A stretch of DNA of 64,000 bases, taken from Stappia sp. TSB10P1A. GTDB lineage: Bacteria > Pseudomonadota > Alphaproteobacteria > Rhizobiales > Stappiaceae. Below the pieces are notes generated by a model, which saw nothing but the letters and a program-made list of their open reading frames with translations, was not told the DNA's origin and did no database searches. The number at the start of each line of letters is the position of its first letter. Within the stretch, counting starts at the first letter, position 1. The DNA is taken from contig NZ_FYAU01000018.1 in assembly GCF_900185725.1 (NCBI RefSeq), positions 186,001 through 250,000 on the forward strand, in the 5' to 3' direction. Below are positions 23,193 to 31,720 of this stretch, in pieces. The translations under genes and the position numbers were made by a program.

Positions 23193-24176
23193 TCACCGGG
23201 CGCTGAGGCGCTCCAGCGAGAGGCCGAGCCCGGCGGCGATGATCGCCGGGCGCGGGTCGGCCGGGCGGAACGGGTCGGCGATCTCGACAAGCCGCGTCAA
23301 GCCGCCGCCGGCCAGCACGGCAGCCGACAGTTCGCCGCTGGACGGGGCGATGAGCCCGGCCGTTCGCCGCAGCCGGGCGACCAGCGCGCGCAAGGGCAGG
23401 TCGCGCGGATCGGCGACCTCGAGACGCCCGCTCGCCACCGCCTCGCGCAGTTCCGGCAGCCCGGCCGCCAGCCGCTCGGCCCGCGCCTTGCCGCCCTCGC
23501 ACAGGAAGAGATCGGCCGGCTCCGCCGATGCGCCGTCGTCGGGATAGACGGCCGCGAGCTTTTTCGAGATGCGGGCGAGGATGCCGGAATGGGCAAGGGG
23601 GCGCTCGACCACGAAGACCGTGTCGGCGCGGGTCACCCGGCCGGTGCGCATCAGCTCCACCGGGCGCGGGCGGAAGACGCCGTCGGTGATCGCGTCCTGG
23701 ACATGGTCGGTCATGCCCATGGACACGGGCACCACCACCAAGAGGTCTTGCGGCAGGGCGAGATGGTCGAGCGCGAAGAAGCGCGGCAGCACGTCCGAGC
23801 AGAAGGCGGCGAAGGAGCCTTCGCCGCCGTGATGCAGCACGGTCAGCGGTTCGCGCAGCACCGGCTTCATCCGCAGCCGCCGGGTGACGTCGGGGCGCGC
23901 CGGCGGCCAGGGCAGCAGCTCCTCGCCCGGCTGGGGGGCAACAAGGCGGGCATCGTCGAAGAGAAGGCCGGACAGCGGATCGACATCGAAGGGACCCTCG
24001 AGCCGCAGGCAGCCCAGCCGGTCGGTGCCGGCGTCGCCGGGAAGGACCTGCGTCTCCTCGGCAAGGCGCGCGATGCGGTCGTCGGCAAGGCGGGTGCGCG
24101 GCCAGGCGGGCAGCATCAGCCGGCTCGCCAGCGCCCGATAGGGGGCCGGCATCAGCACGGCGTCCAGCCGCTTCAT
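23193..24176 (-). CDS. Glycosyltransferase-like protein (possibly GT61/DUF563 type)
   Basis: 327 residues from the ATG at 24176. The middle carries LTVLHHGGEGSFAAFCSDVLPRFFALDHL, which resembles the N-terminal signature of GT61-type capsule enzymes (usually NYYHWLLDVLPRL), and the C-terminus RTAGLIAPSSGELSAAVLAGG is close to the family's HGAGLTN-type nucleotide-binding end, but the catalytic motif is poorly conserved. A role in polysaccharide synthesis is supported mainly by context. Upstream in-frame sequence to 24533 is rejected because it runs across the start of the next, divergent gene. Confidence 0.55.
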   Translation of the reverse strand: MKRLDAVLMPAPYRALASRLMLPAWPRTRLADDRIARLAEETQVLPGDAGTDRLGCLRLEGPFDVDPLSGLLFDDARLVAPQPGEELLPWPPARPDVTRRLRMKPVLREPLTVLHHGGEGSFAAFCSDVLPRFFALDHLALPQDLLVVVPVSMGMTDHVQDAITDGVFRPRPVELMRTGRVTRADTVFVVERPLAHSGILARISKKLAAVYPDDGASAEPADLFLCEGGKARAERLAAGLPELREAVASGRLEVADPRDLPLRALVARLRRTAGLIAPSSGELSAAVLAGGGLTRLVEIADPFRPADPRPAIIAAGLGLSLERLSAR

Positions 24177-24288
24177 CCAGCGTCGAGGGACTGGCTTTGA
24201 CACTGCGGGCCACCTATAAGGCTGCGAAACGGATCGGGACGCGCCACGCTTACGGGCGGCGCAGCGGGAAAGCAAGCATGGAGTCCGC

Positions 24289-25047
24289 ATGAAGTCCGAG
24301 GTCTTCAACCTCAACGTCTTCACCAACGTGGCCTCGCGGGACCCGTCCCACTGTCTGGCCCAGCATGCGGTGCGTTCGTTCTTCGACACATTCGGCTGGG
24401 AGAGCCGGCACCGCATCGTCACCCGGATCTTCATCGACCCGAACCCCAATCCGGATCGCTTCGAGCCCTGGGTGGCGACGATCCGCGAGGCGTTGCCGGA
24501 CATCCCCTTCGAGCTGGTGCGGACCAACGGCATGCTCGACGGCTTCGCCCGGTCGCTGGAGGTCGGCGAGGGCGCCTATGCGATGCAGCTCGAGCATGAT
24601 TTCGTCTTCGTGAAGAGCCGCATCCCTCATTCGCTCGACCGGATGCTGGAAGAGATGCGCGCTCGCGGCATCGATTACCTGCGCTTCAACAAGCGGCGCA
24701 ACCGGCCGGCCGCCTATGACCTCGGGGTGGAGCCGGCGGGCGATGCCGATTTCCCGATCTGCCGGATCAGCGGACGCTCGAACAACCCGCATATCCTCGA
24801 CACGGCGCGCTACCGCGAGGTGGTTCTGCCGCTGCTGAAGAGGCCGGACGGGAGTTCGGTCGGGCTGGAAGGCGGCCTCTGCCGCTATGTCGGCGGCGGC
24901 TATCTCTATGGGGCCTACGGCCATCCGCGCACGGTCGGCCATCTCGACGGCCGCCGGCTGCGCTTCAGCGACGGCATCCGCCGCCGGCTCTATCTGCTCG
25001 GCGAGGCGGTCTCGCGCAGGTCCCAGCGCTCCCACACGAACGGATAG
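24289..25047 (+). CDS. Glycosyltransferase-like protein (GT-A type), unassigned family
   Basis: 252 residues. VFNLNVFTNVASRDP at the start and YAMQLEHDFVFVKSRIP in the middle suggest a GT-A fold, where EHDFVF would be the metal/nucleotide-binding DxD-like site. A later strand EGGLCRYVGGGYLYGAYGHP is Gly-rich. No close family is recognised. It lies among other glycan genes and is divergent from the GT61-like gene. Its last 58 bases overlap the end of the FkbM gene on the other strand. Confidence 0.55.
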   Translation: MKSEVFNLNVFTNVASRDPSHCLAQHAVRSFFDTFGWESRHRIVTRIFIDPNPNPDRFEPWVATIREALPDIPFELVRTNGMLDGFARSLEVGEGAYAMQLEHDFVFVKSRIPHSLDRMLEEMRARGIDYLRFNKRRNRPAAYDLGVEPAGDADFPICRISGRSNNPHILDTARYREVVLPLLKRPDGSSVGLEGGLCRYVGGGYLYGAYGHPRTVGHLDGRRLRFSDGIRRRLYLLGEAVSRRSQRSHTNG

Positions 25048-25643
25048 CGCCAGGCGAGATCGTGGGTCTTCGACAGGCCCTCGGCGATCTGGGCGTAGCG
25101 CTCGCGGCTGGTCCCGTCGATCAGGTGGAACTGGACGATGAGGTGGCGCACCTCGCCCATCAGCCCTTCCGCGATCAGGTTCTCCAGCACCGGATACTCG
25201 TCACCCTCGATGTTGAGCTTCATCAGGTCGACGGGCTGGCCGGCGGCGCGCACCACGTCGGCGGCGCGGCGCAGGTGCACCTCGACGCTCTCGCCCTCCT
25301 GCTGTCGCTGGGTGCTGCTGCCGTCATTGTCGTAGACGAGCTTGGCGGTGCCGTTGAAGTCGGACAGGCCGGCGCAGTCCAGCGTGACGTTCGGCAGGCC
25401 GGCGAGAAGCGGCTTGGCGCGTTCGCAGAATTCGGGCGCCGGCTCGAAGGCCAGCACCTTCGGCGAGCCTTTCTGCGAGATGCGCGCAGAAAAATCGCCC
25501 TTGTAGAAGCCGGCATCGATGACGAGCGAGCCCGCGTCCAGCGGCACATCGGTCAGCAGGCGCGCGTCGCCCTTGGCGAGCTTCCAGCGCTTGACGGCCC
25601 GGTAGTGCGGGTCGAGGACGAAGCGGATCAGGTTGAAGCCCAT
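24990..25643 (-). CDS. FkbM-family SAM-dependent methyltransferase
   Basis: 217 residues. The SAM-binding motif I is SLVIDAGFYKGDFSARIS (about 39-56), followed by VLAFEPAPEFCERA and the FkbM signature DLMKLNIEGDEYPVLENLI, then HLIVQFHLI. FkbM proteins O-methylate sugars or macrolides. The ATG at 25643 is chosen to match the family N-terminus. Overlaps the convergent glycosyltransferase-like gene for 58 bases. Likely methylates a surface glycan made by the neighbouring genes. Confidence 0.82.
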   Translation of the reverse strand: MGFNLIRFVLDPHYRAVKRWKLAKGDARLLTDVPLDAGSLVIDAGFYKGDFSARISQKGSPKVLAFEPAPEFCERAKPLLAGLPNVTLDCAGLSDFNGTAKLVYDNDGSSTQRQQEGESVEVHLRRAADVVRAAGQPVDLMKLNIEGDEYPVLENLIAEGLMGEVRHLIVQFHLIDGTSRERYAQIAEGLSKTHDLAWRYPFVWERWDLRETASPSR

Positions 25644-25758
25644 TGGGGATCGTGAACTCGCGGATGGTGTGCGGAACGGCCGGGGCCGCACGGACCCCGG
25701 CTGAGCCATTGCAGCTTGGACGGCGAATTGCAAGTCCGCAGCCACCCCGCGCGAGGCT

Positions 25759-26421
25759 TCAGAACGTGTAGCCGAAGGTCGCGATGTCGTCCCTGTGGCG
25801 CCGGGCGATCAGGTCGATGCCGAAGTCGTCGTAATAGTCGCGATAGTGACCGTGGGCGGAGGCGTTGGCGCGGCGGTCGCAGACGGTGACGGCGAGGTCG
25901 AGGTCGCTCGCCATCTGCTGCAGGTCCTCGCACAGGCATTCCTGCCGCAGGACGCGATCGACGGCGATCCGGCCCGTTTCGTCGGTCAGATAGTCGATCT
26001 GCTGCTTGCGGATGTAGCGGGAGGGCGAGGTCGGGGCGTCGTCGTCCGCCAGCCAGCGCAGGTAGTCGGAGAAGTCGTAGTCCTGGAACAGCTCCACTTC
26101 CGTCGGCATGCCGGATCGGCCGCGACCGAGATCCTGCTTGAGGTAATGGAACCAGGAGACGTGCCAGGCCCAGGGATTGCGAACCACGGTGAAGACATGC
26201 ATCGCGCCGAGATCGATGCCGTTGCGGGTGAACACCCCGGCATACTCGCACCAGGTCAGGTGCCCGCGCGCCTCGCGCAGGCGGCGCGAGGGACATTTCA
26301 GGATCCAGGGCAGGAAGGTCTGCTCGACAAAGGATCCGCCGCATTTCGGCACATGCAGGAAAAGGATGTTTTTCTTCAGGCGCCTGAACAGGCCCTGGCG
26401 GGTGTTTTGCGGAACAAGCAA
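25759..26421 (-). CDS. Sulfotransferase (family 2 type)
   Basis: 220 residues. NILFLHVPKCGGSFVEQTFL (about 18-37) contains the 5'-phosphosulfate-binding loop of PAPS-dependent sulfotransferases, and VFTVVRNPWAWHVSWFHY (about 76-93) is the 3'-phosphate-binding motif. The protein is otherwise rich in charged helices. It would transfer sulfate from PAPS to a hydroxyl of a carbohydrate, given its neighbours. No PAPS-synthesis gene lies in the window. Confidence 0.85.
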   Translation of the reverse strand: MLVPQNTRQGLFRRLKKNILFLHVPKCGGSFVEQTFLPWILKCPSRRLREARGHLTWCEYAGVFTRNGIDLGAMHVFTVVRNPWAWHVSWFHYLKQDLGRGRSGMPTEVELFQDYDFSDYLRWLADDDAPTSPSRYIRKQQIDYLTDETGRIAVDRVLRQECLCEDLQQMASDLDLAVTVCDRRANASAHGHYRDYYDDFGIDLIARRHRDDIATFGYTF

Positions 26422-26736
26422 ATCTCTGTCCGTCCCGTTGCTGCTCGGTGTCGCCTCGACCGTGCAGCCGGTATTGTCCTTTCGTATCTGGCTAAAATAT
26501 GTCCTGATTGTGAGAGGGTACTGGGCGAGATATCAGTATTGTTATTTTTTACAATTAATTTTCTTTGCATTTGCTTGCGGATGCATGACGTTACCGATAC
26601 GGCAAGCGCCACATCAACCACAGGCACGGTCGGTGCAACGCACCAAGCACGGAACCGGTGCCCGCCGCTCGGCGTGCCGGTTCCGCGCTGTAACTGCGTG
26701 CGGGAAGAGTTTGCAAGGGTTGCGCCTGCCGGCGCC
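26422..26736. other. Intergenic stretch with AT-rich promoter region and an inverted repeat
   Basis: No gene is supported here. 26505-26585 is markedly AT-rich for this genome and lies upstream of the sulfotransferase on the minus strand, probably its promoter region. GGAACCGG (26651-26658) and CCGGTTCC (26677-26684) form an inverted repeat just downstream of the lipoprotein gene, possibly its 3' stem-loop. Confidence 0.5.
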
Positions 26737-26994
26737 TCAGCAGTTGTTCGGGCGCTGCGGTCCGAGGTCGATCTGGCACTCGTTGGTGAGCGCGCCGATG
26801 GCGGCACCACCCACGGCACCGGCCGCCGCGCCGACCAGGATCGGTCCGCCGGCAATTGCCAGAACGCCGGCACCGGCCGCGCTGCCGATGGCGCCGCCCG
26901 TGACGCCGCGCTCGAACCGGTTCGAGCCGCAGGCGGCGACAAGCAGGGAAAGAGCAAGAATGCCGGCAAGACCGGCCGGTCTCGGGATACGCAT
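26737..26994 (-). CDS. Small glycine-zipper lipoprotein
   Basis: 85 residues. Lipoprotein signal LSLLVAACGS gives a lipidated Cys near residue 22. The mature part is a Gly/Ala-rich zipper (TGGAIGSAAGAGVLAIAGG and GAAAGAVGGAAIGAL), typical of small outer-membrane glycine-zipper lipoproteins of the Rick_17kDa/YMGG type, and ends with two Cys (ECQIDLG and NNC). The ATG at 26994 is used rather than the upstream in-frame ATG at 27033, because it starts the signal peptide. Confidence 0.75.
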   Translation of the reverse strand: MRIPRPAGLAGILALSLLVAACGSNRFERGVTGGAIGSAAGAGVLAIAGGPILVGAAAGAVGGAAIGALTNECQIDLGPQRPNNC

Positions 26995-27194
26995 GACATG
27001 AATCCTTCTGAGCACCCAGCCCGCCGCCAGCATGGGGCGAGAGGGTGAACGAGACGTAAACGCGGGGAGCGGCGCGCCTGTCGGTACGGCACGGCGAGGG
27101 CGCGCGCCACGGGAGTTTCCCTTGCCCCGAAGGCCGCCATCGACTAAGAAGCGGCCAGTTTCCCCTCATGTCCAGAATGGAGCGGCAAGCACCT

Positions 27195-28844
27195 ATGGCG
27201 CGCCAGTTCATCTATCACATGCATGGTTTGTCGAAGGCCTATAACGGCAAGAAGGTCCTCGACAACATCCACCTGTCCTTCTACCCGGACGCCAAGATCG
27301 GCATCCTCGGCCCGAACGGCGCGGGCAAGTCGACGCTCCTCAAGATCATGGCCGGCCTCGACAAGGAGTATACCGGCGAGGCCTGGGCGGCGGAGGGCGC
27401 ACGTATCGGCTACCTGCCGCAGGAGCCGCAGCTCGACCCGACCAAGACGGTCCTTGAAAACGTCATGCTGGGCGTCGCCCACAAGCAGGCGATCGTCGAC
27501 CGCTACAACGAACTGATGATGAACTATTCCGACGAGACGGCGGAAGAGGGGGCCCAGCTCCAGGACATCATCGACGCCGAGGACCTGTGGAACCTGGAGA
27601 GCAAGGTCGAGATGGCGATGGAGGCCCTGCGCTGTCCGCCGTCCGATTCTCCGGTCGACAACCTGTCGGGCGGCGAGCGGCGGCGCGTGGCGCTGTGCCA
27701 GTTGCTGCTGTCGGAGCCGGACCTCCTGCTGCTCGACGAGCCGACCAACCACCTGGACGCCGAGACGGTGCACTGGCTGGAGCGGCACCTGCGCGAGTTC
27801 AAGGGCTCGGTGCTGATCATCACCCACGACCGCTACTTCCTCGACAATGTCACGGGCTGGATCCTCGAGCTCGACCGCGGCCAGGGCATTCCCTACGAGG
27901 GCAACTATTCGGTCTATCTGGAGAAGAAGACCAAGCGCATGGAGCAGGAGGGCCGCGAGGACATGGCCCGCTCGCGCGCCATCGCCCGCGAGCGCGAGTG
28001 GATGGGCATGTCGCCGAAGGGCCGGCAGACCAAGTCCAAGGCGCGTATCCGCGCCTATGAGGACCTGCTCGCCAAGCAGGAGGAGCGTCTGCCGACCATC
28101 GACCAGATCCTCATTCCGGTCGGCGAGCGGCTCGGCAACAATGTCATCGACCTGGAGAACGTCTCCAAGGGCTTCGGCGACCGCCTGCTGATCGAGGACC
28201 TGACGTTCAAGCTGCCGCGCGGCGGCATCGTCGGCGTCATCGGCCCGAACGGCGCCGGCAAGTCGACCCTGTTCAAGCTGCTGACCGGACAGGAAAAGCC
28301 GGACTCGGGCACCGTCACCATCGGCGACAGCGTGCATCTCGGCTATGTCGACCAGTCGCGCGACACGCTCGACCCGAACAAGACGGTGTGGGAGGAAATC
28401 TCCGGCGGCAACGAGATCATCTATCTCGACGGCAAGGAGATCAATTCGCGCGCCTATTGCTCGTCCTTCAACTTCAAGGGCCCGGCCCAGCAGGCGAAGG
28501 TCGGCAACCTGTCCGGCGGCCAGCGCAACCGCGTGCATCTTGCCAAGGTGTTGAAGCAGGGCGCCAACGTGCTGCTGCTCGACGAGCCGACCAACGATCT
28601 CGACACCGAGACGCTGGCGGCGCTGGAGGACGCGCTGGAGAACTATGCCGGCTGCGCCGTGGTCATCAGCCACGACCGCATGTTCCTCGACCGTCTTGCC
28701 ACCCATATGCTCGCCTTCGAGGGCGACAGCCATGTGGAGTGGTTCGAGGGCAACTTCGAGGACTACGAGAAGGACAAGGTGCGCCGCCTCGGCGCCCATG
28801 CGGCCGATCCGCGCCGCATCAAGTACAAGCCGCTGACGCGCTGA
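27195..28844 (+). CDS. ettA: Energy-dependent translational throttle protein EttA (ABC-F)
   Basis: 549 residues with two ABC nucleotide-binding domains in one chain and no membrane segment. Walker A GPNGAGKST occurs twice (domains at about 7-260 and 320-549), with signatures LSGGERRRVALC and LSGGQRNRVHLAK, and Walker B LLLLDEPTNHLD and LLLDEPTNDLD. The inter-domain linker contains GMSPKGRQTKSKARI, typical of EttA. EttA binds the ribosomal E site and gates the first elongation cycles by ATP/ADP ratio. MARQFIYHMHGLSKAYNGKK is the standard N-terminus, so the ATG at 27195 is used. A strong terminator follows. Confidence 0.95.
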   Translation: MARQFIYHMHGLSKAYNGKKVLDNIHLSFYPDAKIGILGPNGAGKSTLLKIMAGLDKEYTGEAWAAEGARIGYLPQEPQLDPTKTVLENVMLGVAHKQAIVDRYNELMMNYSDETAEEGAQLQDIIDAEDLWNLESKVEMAMEALRCPPSDSPVDNLSGGERRRVALCQLLLSEPDLLLLDEPTNHLDAETVHWLERHLREFKGSVLIITHDRYFLDNVTGWILELDRGQGIPYEGNYSVYLEKKTKRMEQEGREDMARSRAIAREREWMGMSPKGRQTKSKARIRAYEDLLAKQEERLPTIDQILIPVGERLGNNVIDLENVSKGFGDRLLIEDLTFKLPRGGIVGVIGPNGAGKSTLFKLLTGQEKPDSGTVTIGDSVHLGYVDQSRDTLDPNKTVWEEISGGNEIIYLDGKEINSRAYCSSFNFKGPAQQAKVGNLSGGQRNRVHLAKVLKQGANVLLLDEPTNDLDTETLAALEDALENYAGCAVVISHDRMFLDRLATHMLAFEGDSHVEWFEGNFEDYEKDKVRRLGAHAADPRRIKYKPLTR

Positions 28845-28872
28845 AGCAGCGGACACGGCCGACAGACACCGG

Positions 28873-28907
28873 ACGGCGGCGCGGCACTCGCGCCGCCGTT
28901 TTGGTTT
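28873..28907 (+). terminator. Rho-independent terminator of ettA
   Basis: ACGGCGGCGCG (28873-28883) pairs perfectly with CGCGCCGCCGT (28889-28899) over a 5-base loop, followed by TTTTGGTTT. Confidence 0.9.
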
Positions 28908-29007
28908 GAGGGCCCGGCGGGCTGCGGCTTTCCCGCCGGAAAGACTCGTTGTATTCCTTCAGGTCCCCGCCGGTGTCCGCCCGCGGGACGAGACAGGAAG
29001 GTGGGCG

Positions 29008-29622
29008 ATGGCGGATCTGTTCGGACGCGAGCACATGGACGAGTTGCAGAGCGTGCCGGCTCGCAAGCTTGCCGCCACCACGGTCAAGGTGCTCGCCAAC
29101 CAGGACCCGGAGGATTTCCGCACCACCTGGACGGCGGCGTTGAAGCTTGGCTTCGAGGGCATTCCCGGCGGACGTCATGTCGGTCACACCCGCCGCTCGG
29201 GCTCGCGCGAGCCCTGGTATCCGCGCGGCACCGAGATGTGCAACGAGCGGCAGGTGTCGATCCTGTCCGCCGAGGAACTGGCCGAGGTCGCTGCCGACAT
29301 GGGCCTGCCGCGCATCGAGGCGGAGTGGATCGGCGGCAATGTCCTCTTGGAAGGCCTGCCGCGCCTGTCGCTGGTGCCGCCGCGCACGCGCCTGGTCTTC
29401 GCCGGCGGTGCGGTGCTGCGGGTCGACGGCGACAACATGCCCTGCCGGATCGCGGGAGCTTCCATCGGCGAGCACTATCCCGACCGCGAGGGCATCGACC
29501 TGCTGTTCCCCAAGACGGCGCGCCGCCGCCGCGGCCTCGTCGCCTATGTGGAGCGGCCCGGCGTCATCCGGCCCGGCGAGGCGGTCACCGCGCATATCCC
29601 CGAGCACTGGCTCTATCGCTGA
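29008..29622 (+). CDS. MOSC-domain protein
   Basis: 204 residues. The MOSC domain covers most of the chain: GGRHVGHTRRSGSREPWYPRG, then NERQVSILSAEELAEVA, EAEWIGGNVLLEGLPRLSLVPPRTRL, and DNMPCRIAG with the conserved Cys that in MOSC proteins can hold sulfur or molybdenum cofactor. MOSC proteins act in sulfur transfer to molybdenum cofactor or in N-hydroxylated-substrate reduction; the exact role is unknown. GGAAGGTG precedes the ATG. The convergent DUF2293 gene ends 10 bases away. Confidence 0.85.
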   Translation: MADLFGREHMDELQSVPARKLAATTVKVLANQDPEDFRTTWTAALKLGFEGIPGGRHVGHTRRSGSREPWYPRGTEMCNERQVSILSAEELAEVAADMGLPRIEAEWIGGNVLLEGLPRLSLVPPRTRLVFAGGAVLRVDGDNMPCRIAGASIGEHYPDREGIDLLFPKTARRRRGLVAYVERPGVIRPGEAVTAHIPEHWLYR

Positions 29623-29632
29623 GGGTTCGGCC

Positions 29633-29974
29633 TCAGTCCTCGCCGATCTCCTCCTCTTCGCCGGTAACCTGGCGCGTCGATCCCCAGTCGAGCAGCGTGT
29701 CGTTGATCGAGGGGAGCGCGAAATGGCGGGCGGCATCGCGCTCGTAGCCCTCGTCGAGCAGCGCGTCATAGTCGCTATGGGCATGGCGGACATGGGCGAC
29801 GAGGGCAAGCCAGACGGCGACGGAGGGCGGCAGGTGCCGCAGATGCGGGGCGAGCGCCCCGGCCAGCACCGGCTCGGCATCGGCGAAAGGGATGCGCGGC
29901 ACGCTCGCCCGCAAGGCCTTGCGCATCTCCTTCTGGCGGCGGGTTCCCCCCGCTTTTGCCGCTCCCGCTGTCAT
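29633..29974 (-). CDS. DUF2293 domain protein
   Basis: 113 residues. A basic N-terminus (RRQKEMRKALRASVP) is followed by the DUF2293 core: LPPSVAVWLALVAHVRHAHSD then YDALLDEGYERDAARHF and NDTLLDWGS, recognised from memory as the conserved pattern. Ends in an acidic tail (EEEEIGED). Function unknown; probably cytosolic and small. The ATG at 29974 is used because upstream in-frame sequence is not conserved in look and lies over the end of the LuxR gene's neighbour space. Confidence 0.7.
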   Translation of the reverse strand: MTAGAAKAGGTRRQKEMRKALRASVPRIPFADAEPVLAGALAPHLRHLPPSVAVWLALVAHVRHAHSDYDALLDEGYERDAARHFALPSINDTLLDWGSTRQVTGEEEEIGED

Positions 29975-29999
29975 CCGCCCGTCTCCGTGCCTGCCTGTC

Positions 30000-30653
30000 T
30001 CATGGCAACCGGCAGAGCAGGGCGGCGAGGCCGGCGCGGCTGCCGACGCCGAGCTTCGCATAGATCGTCTTGCGGTGGCTTCTGAGCGTGTTGGGACTGA
30101 TGCCGAGGCGGATGGCGATGGTTTCCTCGCCCGCGTCGGAGACGAGTTCGGCCGCCACCGCCGCCTCGCGCGCCGTCAGGCCGAAGACGAGCCGCAGCCG
30201 CCCCTCGAGCGCCGGAATGTGCCCGTCCAGCAGTGTCACCACCAGCAGCCGCATGTCCCTGCCGACCCGGCGCACCTCGGCAAGTGCCGGGGGATGCGCG
30301 CCCGGCAGCGGCCCGGTGCGCTCGTCCGCCTGCGCCGTGGAGGCGGCGAAGGCCTGCGGCCCGGCACCGCGGGCAAGCTCGGCGAGGGCGCGCACAAGGC
30401 CGCGCTGCATGGCCGGGTCGGCGAATTCGAGACGCGGTGCGCCGGCCTCGGCGCAGGTCTTGTCGGACCCGGCGAGCAGGCCGGGGGCGCTGCGGGCCAG
30501 TCCCTCCGCGGTCCGGTTGCAGGCACAGACAGTCGATGCGGGATCGATGAGGAAGCCGGCGCGGTGCTGGCCGTCCAGCAGATCGAGCACCAGCCGCACT
30601 CCATCGGCAACCGCCGTCCCGTCGCCGCGCACCGACCGGTCAGGCATCGGCAT
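30000..30653 (-). CDS. LuxR-type HTH regulator overlapping oxyR
   Basis: 217 residues. The C-terminal LuxR helix-turn-helix is clear: LTAREAAVAAELVSD, IAIRLGISPNTLRSH and RKTIYAKLGVGSRAGLAALL (about 155-215). The N-terminal part is a sensory region, possibly PAS-like (GFLIDPASTVCACNRTAEGL), without a receiver domain. It starts inside the end of oxyR (overlap of 14 bases with the ATG at 30653, or 8 with 30647), so the two are likely translated from one transcript. The signal it senses is unknown. Confidence 0.82.
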   Translation of the reverse strand: MPMPDRSVRGDGTAVADGVRLVLDLLDGQHRAGFLIDPASTVCACNRTAEGLARSAPGLLAGSDKTCAEAGAPRLEFADPAMQRGLVRALAELARGAGPQAFAASTAQADERTGPLPGAHPPALAEVRRVGRDMRLLVVTLLDGHIPALEGRLRLVFGLTAREAAVAAELVSDAGEETIAIRLGISPNTLRSHRKTIYAKLGVGSRAGLAALLCRLP

Positions 30654-31599
30654 GCGATCCCGGCGCGAAGATTTCGGCCACGGGCGACGGCAGCGGCTGT
30701 CCGGCGGGGCCGAGGGCGGCCAGGATGCAGGCGCCGAGCGCCTCGAAATCACGCTTGCGCGGCGAGGAGCGCCGCCAGACCAGGCCGACGGTGCGCTGCG
30801 GCTGCGGATCCTGGAAGCGCAGCAGCGCCACCCGCTCGTCGCGCACCTCCACCGAGGCGCACAGTTCCGGCAGCAAGGTCACCCCGTAGCCGGCGGCAAC
30901 CATCTGCATCACCGTCGACAGGCTGGTGGCGCCGAAGCCGGTGCGCGCCGCCGGCCGCAACCCCTCGCAATAGTTCAAGGCCTGGTCGCGCAGGCAGTGG
31001 CCTTCCTCCAGCAGCAGCAGCGATGCGCCGTCGACGTCGCGCGGGTCGACGCGGCGGCGCTCGTCCAGATCGGGCCGCGACTGCACGGCGAGCAGGAACC
31101 GGTCCTGGAACAGCGCATGCGTCTCCAGATCCGCCCCCGCGACCGGCAGAGCGGCGAGGATCACGTCCAACTCGCCCTGCTGCAATTCGCCGACCAGCGC
31201 CTGGGTGAGGGTCTCGCGGAGCTGCAACTCGGCCTGCGGGTGTGCGCGGGTCAGGGCGGGGAGGATGCGCGGCAGCAGATAGGGGGCGATGGAGGGAATG
31301 ATGCCGAGCCGAAGCGGCCCGCTCAGCACCTCGCCGGCATGGCGGCCATAGTCGAGAAGATCGCGGGCCTCGGACAGGATGCGCCGGGCACGGCGGGCAA
31401 TCTCCTGTCCCTCGGCGGTCAGGCGGATGCCGGCCGGTCGCCGCTCGACCAGCGCAACGCCGAGGATCGCCTCCAACTCGCGGATCTGCATCGACAACGC
31501 CGGTTGCGACACGGCGACGGCCTCCGAGGCTCGGCCGAAATGCAGGTGACGGGCGAGCGCATCGAAATAGCGCAACTGGCGAAGCGTGATCATCGTCAT
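30640..31599 (-). CDS. oxyR: Hydrogen-peroxide sensor OxyR (LysR family)
   Basis: 319 residues. LysR helix-turn-helix ITLRQLRYFDALARHLHFGRA with ALSMQIRELEAILG at the N-terminus. The effector domain includes GHCLRDQALNYC, where the two Cys are eight residues apart as in E. coli OxyR (Cys199 and Cys208) that form the regulatory disulfide on peroxide exposure. TSLSTVMQMVAAGYGVTLLP follows, as usual. The chain starts at ATG 31599 or 31593; neither has a strong Shine-Dalgarno. No catalase or peroxidase gene is adjacent. The LuxR gene follows with overlap. Confidence 0.88.
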   Translation of the reverse strand: MTMITLRQLRYFDALARHLHFGRASEAVAVSQPALSMQIRELEAILGVALVERRPAGIRLTAEGQEIARRARRILSEARDLLDYGRHAGEVLSGPLRLGIIPSIAPYLLPRILPALTRAHPQAELQLRETLTQALVGELQQGELDVILAALPVAGADLETHALFQDRFLLAVQSRPDLDERRRVDPRDVDGASLLLLEEGHCLRDQALNYCEGLRPAARTGFGATSLSTVMQMVAAGYGVTLLPELCASVEVRDERVALLRFQDPQPQRTVGLVWRRSSPRKRDFEALGACILAALGPAGQPLPSPVAEIFAPGSHADA

Positions 31600-31601
31600 T
31601 G

Positions 31602-31613
31602 GATAAGCTTATC
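31602..31613. promoter_or_regulatory. 12-bp palindrome in front of oxyR, possible operator
   Basis: GATAAGCTTATC is a perfect palindrome three bases upstream of the OxyR start codon and between divergent oxyR and the acyltransferase. It could be part of an autoregulatory LysR site, but the spaced ATAG repeats of OxyR sites are not clear. Confidence 0.3.
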
Positions 31614-31720
31614 GGCGCCGGCCTTCAATGCGATTGACGCTGATCAAGGGGGCCGTGGAATTTCAACTCCCTTAACCGGAAAAGGCGATACTCCGGGCCG
31701 AGGCGAGGGGAGTGGATGCA

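Noticed and set aside
23193-24533. Full 446-codon frame for the GT61-like gene
   Set aside because: The N-terminal 119 codons cross the promoter and first codons of the divergent gene at 24289; the ATG at 24176 is the likely start.
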